From Clostridiales bacterium (GTDB taxonomy: Bacteria > Bacillota > Clostridia > Christensenellales > UBA3700): a stretch of DNA of 15,465 bases. Of the stretch, positions 13,190-15,465 are shown piece by piece. The DNA is taken from contig JAAVHQ010000011.1 in the NCBI GenBank assembly GCA_014799645.1, positions 16,146 to 31,610 of the forward strand, given 5' to 3'. A model generated the notes under the pieces. That model saw only the letters and a list, made by a program, of their open reading frames with translations. It had not been told where the DNA came from and did not search any database. Numbering within the stretch: position 1 is the first letter of the stretch; every line of letters begins with the position of its first letter. The position numbers and the translations under genes were made by a program.

Positions 13190-15465
13190 ATGCCTCAAAG
13201 AACTCATACAGTCAAGTACGGCAACACGGAACGCGAATGTTTCTCCAAAATTCACGAGCCTCTTGAAATTCCGTATTTGATCGAACTACAAAAAGAATCT
13301 TACAAGCAATTTATCACGACGGGTATTCAAGAAGTCCTCGACGATTTCTCGCCTGTTTGCGATAGAGGCGGAAGATTCGAATTGCATTACCTCGGATTTA
13401 GACTTGACGACGAAATCAAGTACTCTATCAAGGAATGTAAAGACCGTGACACGACCTATGCGAGAGCGCTTCGCGTAAAGGTAAGGCTCGTGCGCAAGGC
13501 TACCGGTGAAATTACCGAAGAAGAAGTATTTATGGGTGATATGCCTATAATTACCGACAACGGTTCTTTCATTATCAACGGCGCAGAAAGAGTTATCGTC
13601 AGCCAGTTGGTAAGAAGCCCTGGCGTTTACAGCGTAAGCACGGTGGACAAGTCGGGAATCGAAAGATACGAAACCACTATTATGCCGAATAGAGGCGCTT
13701 GGTTGGAATTCAAGCAAGACACCAACGGTATTTTGTGGGTAAACGTAGACCGCAACCGTAAAGTTGCCGCTACCGTATTGTTGCGTTCTCTCGGTTTGAG
13801 TAGTGATGAGCAAATTTATTCGGTATTTGGAAACGAAGAAATTCTTTCCAACACCATTGCTAAAGACAGCACGAAAAATACGGAAGAAGCGAGAGTAGAA
13901 CTCTACAAGCGTCTCCGTCCGGGTGAAATTCCTTCGCAAGAGGGTATCGCTCAACTTATCGACTCTACTTTCTACGATGACAGAAAGTACAATATGATGA
14001 GAGTCGGAAGATATAAAGTCAACAAGAAACTTTGCTTGGCTACGAGAATGGAAGGCAACACCTTAGCCAGAGACGTTGTCAACGAAGAGACGGGCGAAGT
14101 TATGGCTACGGCAGGAGAAGTAGTCGATATCGCTACCGCTACCGCTATCCAAAATGCGGGTATCAACGTAGTTTACCTCTTGAAGAAAGACGGCAAGGAA
14201 TTCAAACTTATCGGTAACAACACCGTTGATTTGTCCGCTTACGTAGATTGCGATCCTAAGGATTTGGGAATTAAAGAGAAAGTTTATTATCCCGCTCTCA
14301 AAGCGTTGATGAACGAGTGTCCAAATATGGAAGAACTCAAAAAGGCTATCGCTTTGCCTGAGAACAGAGATAAGTTGGTCGTTAAGTGCGTCACCAACGA
14401 CGATATTTTCTCGGCTGTATGTTACAACCTCGGCTTGTCCGTAGGCTTCGGCGAGAAGGACAACATCGACCACTTGGCAAACAGAAGAATCCGTTCGGTC
14501 GGCGAGTTGTTGCAAAATCAATTCAGAATAGGTCTTACAAGACTTGACAGAGGCATCAAGGAGAAGATGCTTGTCACCCAAGACGAGGGCGAATTCAAGG
14601 CTCAGACGTTTATAAATATCAAACCTGTTACCGCTGTAATCAAGGAATTTTTCTGTTCCTCGCAGTTGTCGCAGTTTATGGACCACCACAATCCTATTGC
14701 GGAACTTACTCACAAGCGTAAACTTTCCGCGCTCGGACCTGGCGGTTTGAATAGAGAAAGAGCGTCCTTCGAAGTCCGCGATATACACCACACCCACTAC
14801 GGTCGTATGTGTCCTATCGAGACTCCTGAAGGTCAGAACATCGGTCTTATTTCCTCGCTTGCTACCTACGCAAGAGTCAATGAGTACGGATTTATCGAAG
14901 CTCCGTACCGCAAGGTTGACAAGAGCAAGGGCGTAGTAACCGACGAAGTAGTATATTTGCAAGCAGACGAAGAGGACAAGTATATCGTAGCGCAAGCAAA
15001 CGCGCAACTCAACGAAGACGGTTCGTTCGCAACGCCGCGTGTTACTTGCCGTTACAGAGCGGACATCCGCGAGTTCGACGCAGACAAAGTCGACTATATG
15101 GACGTGTCGCCTAAGCAGCTCGTATCCGTAGCCGCAGCGCTTATCCCGTTCCTCGAAAACGACGATACGGCAAGAGCGTTGATGGGCTCGAACATGCAAC
15201 GTCAGGCAGTTCCGCTTCTCAGACCCGAAGCGCCGTTAATCGGTACGGGTATCGAGCATAAGATTGCTTATGACTCGGGCGTAATGGTTATCGCTCGCAA
15301 CGACGGTTACGTAGAGAATATTTCTTCGAGCGTAATCACCGTAAGATGCGACGACACAAGTCTTGATACTTACACCTTGCAAAAGTTCGAAAGATCCAAC
15401 GCAGGTACTTGTATAATTCAAAAGCCTATCGTAAAGAAGGGCGACAGAGTATTGAAAGGTATGGT
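13190..15465 (+). CDS. rpoB: RNA polymerase beta subunit, RpoB (3' end beyond the window)
   Basis: An open frame of 758 complete codons runs off the right edge. Seen: start MPQRTHTVKYG, the lobe and protrusion regions (GDMPIITDNGSFIINGAERVIV, SPGVY), the rifampicin-pocket region SSQLSQFMD ... THKRKLSALGPGG, then GRMCPIETPEGQNIGLI and LMGSNMQRQAVPLL. The beta subunit forms, with beta-prime, the catalytic cleft of transcription. ATG 13190 has an excellent AAGGAGGG (13176-13183) at 6-nt spacing. Two residues that are near-invariant in the pocket differ: Arg529 (E. coli numbering) is Lys511 and Pro564 is Gln549, while Asp516, His526 and Ser531 equivalents are kept. The gene has its own promoter and is not preceded by rplJ/rplL as in most Firmicutes. 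rpoC probably follows outside the window. Confidence 0.98.
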   Translation, partial: MPQRTHTVKYGNTERECFSKIHEPLEIPYLIELQKESYKQFITTGIQEVLDDFSPVCDRGGRFELHYLGFRLDDEIKYSIKECKDRDTTYARALRVKVRLVRKATGEITEEEVFMGDMPIITDNGSFIINGAERVIVSQLVRSPGVYSVSTVDKSGIERYETTIMPNRGAWLEFKQDTNGILWVNVDRNRKVAATVLLRSLGLSSDEQIYSVFGNEEILSNTIAKDSTKNTEEARVELYKRLRPGEIPSQEGIAQLIDSTFYDDRKYNMMRVGRYKVNKKLCLATRMEGNTLARDVVNEETGEVMATAGEVVDIATATAIQNAGINVVYLLKKDGKEFKLIGNNTVDLSAYVDCDPKDLGIKEKVYYPALKALMNECPNMEELKKAIALPENRDKLVVKCVTNDDIFSAVCYNLGLSVGFGEKDNIDHLANRRIRSVGELLQNQFRIGLTRLDRGIKEKMLVTQDEGEFKAQTFINIKPVTAVIKEFFCSSQLSQFMDHHNPIAELTHKRKLSALGPGGLNRERASFEVRDIHHTHYGRMCPIETPEGQNIGLISSLATYARVNEYGFIEAPYRKVDKSKGVVTDEVVYLQADEEDKYIVAQANAQLNEDGSFATPRVTCRYRADIREFDADKVDYMDVSPKQLVSVAAALIPFLENDDTARALMGSNMQRQAVPLLRPEAPLIGTGIEHKIAYDSGVMVIARNDGYVENISSSVITVRCDDTSLDTYTLQKFERSNAGTCIIQKPIVKKGDRVLKGM

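Noticed and set aside
14063..15199. Long open frame on the minus strand inside rpoB
   Set aside because: It is antisense to unmistakable RpoB coding sequence, has no ribosome binding site, and its protein has no recognisable motif. It follows from the codon usage of rpoB.

Overview
The window looks like chromosomal DNA from a low-G+C, Clostridia-type Firmicute, probably an uncultivated gut-type lineage. This is inferred from B. subtilis-like RqcP and RpoB sequences, strong AAGGAGG-type ribosome binding sites, AT-rich intergenic DNA with sigma-A-like promoters, and a clostridial-type aminotransferase. I see no tRNA, rRNA, CRISPR array, insertion sequence, phage gene or attachment site. Content is mostly housekeeping, with a few accessory envelope genes.

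Layout, left to right. (1) 1-756: the 3' part of a DnaQ-like 3'-5' exonuclease with a probable C-terminal BRCT domain. (2) 870-2294: a polytopic O-antigen ligase/polymerase-family protein with its own promoter. (3) 2359-6743: a tight co-directional run behind an extended -10 promoter, holding an RsmF-like rRNA m5C methyltransferase, a D-2-hydroxyacid dehydrogenase, a class I/II aminotransferase and a LacX-type aldose epimerase. (4) 6854-11043: a second run holding a TrmB-family tRNA methyltransferase with an altered catalytic motif, a large lipoprotein with InlB-like repeats and a transglutaminase-like domain, and an ArsP_2-type permease with a very His-rich cytosolic or lumenal loop. (5) 11091-11414: a small two-helix membrane protein whose promoter abuts its start codon. 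(6) Minus strand, 12770 down to 11411: rqcP and a fused ispDF, overlapping by 11 bp. ispDF converges on the small membrane gene with overlapping stop codons. (7) 12771-13189: a 419-bp AT-rich divergent control region with facing promoters, a 21-bp-period direct repeat, and several dyads. (8) 13190 to the window end: the 5' two-thirds or so of rpoB, with no rplJ/rplL upstream.

Functionally, three genes act on translation or ribosome quality (rsmF-like, trmB-like, rqcP), one on transcription (rpoB), one on isoprenoid precursors (ispDF), two or three on central carbon and amino-acid metabolism, and three or four at the envelope. I did not find a clearly novel multi-gene defence or mobile system. 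The points most worth checking are the two substitutions in the RpoB rifampicin pocket, the altered TrmB catalytic motif, the His-rich permease beside the transglutaminase lipoprotein, and the structured rqcP/rpoB intergenic region.
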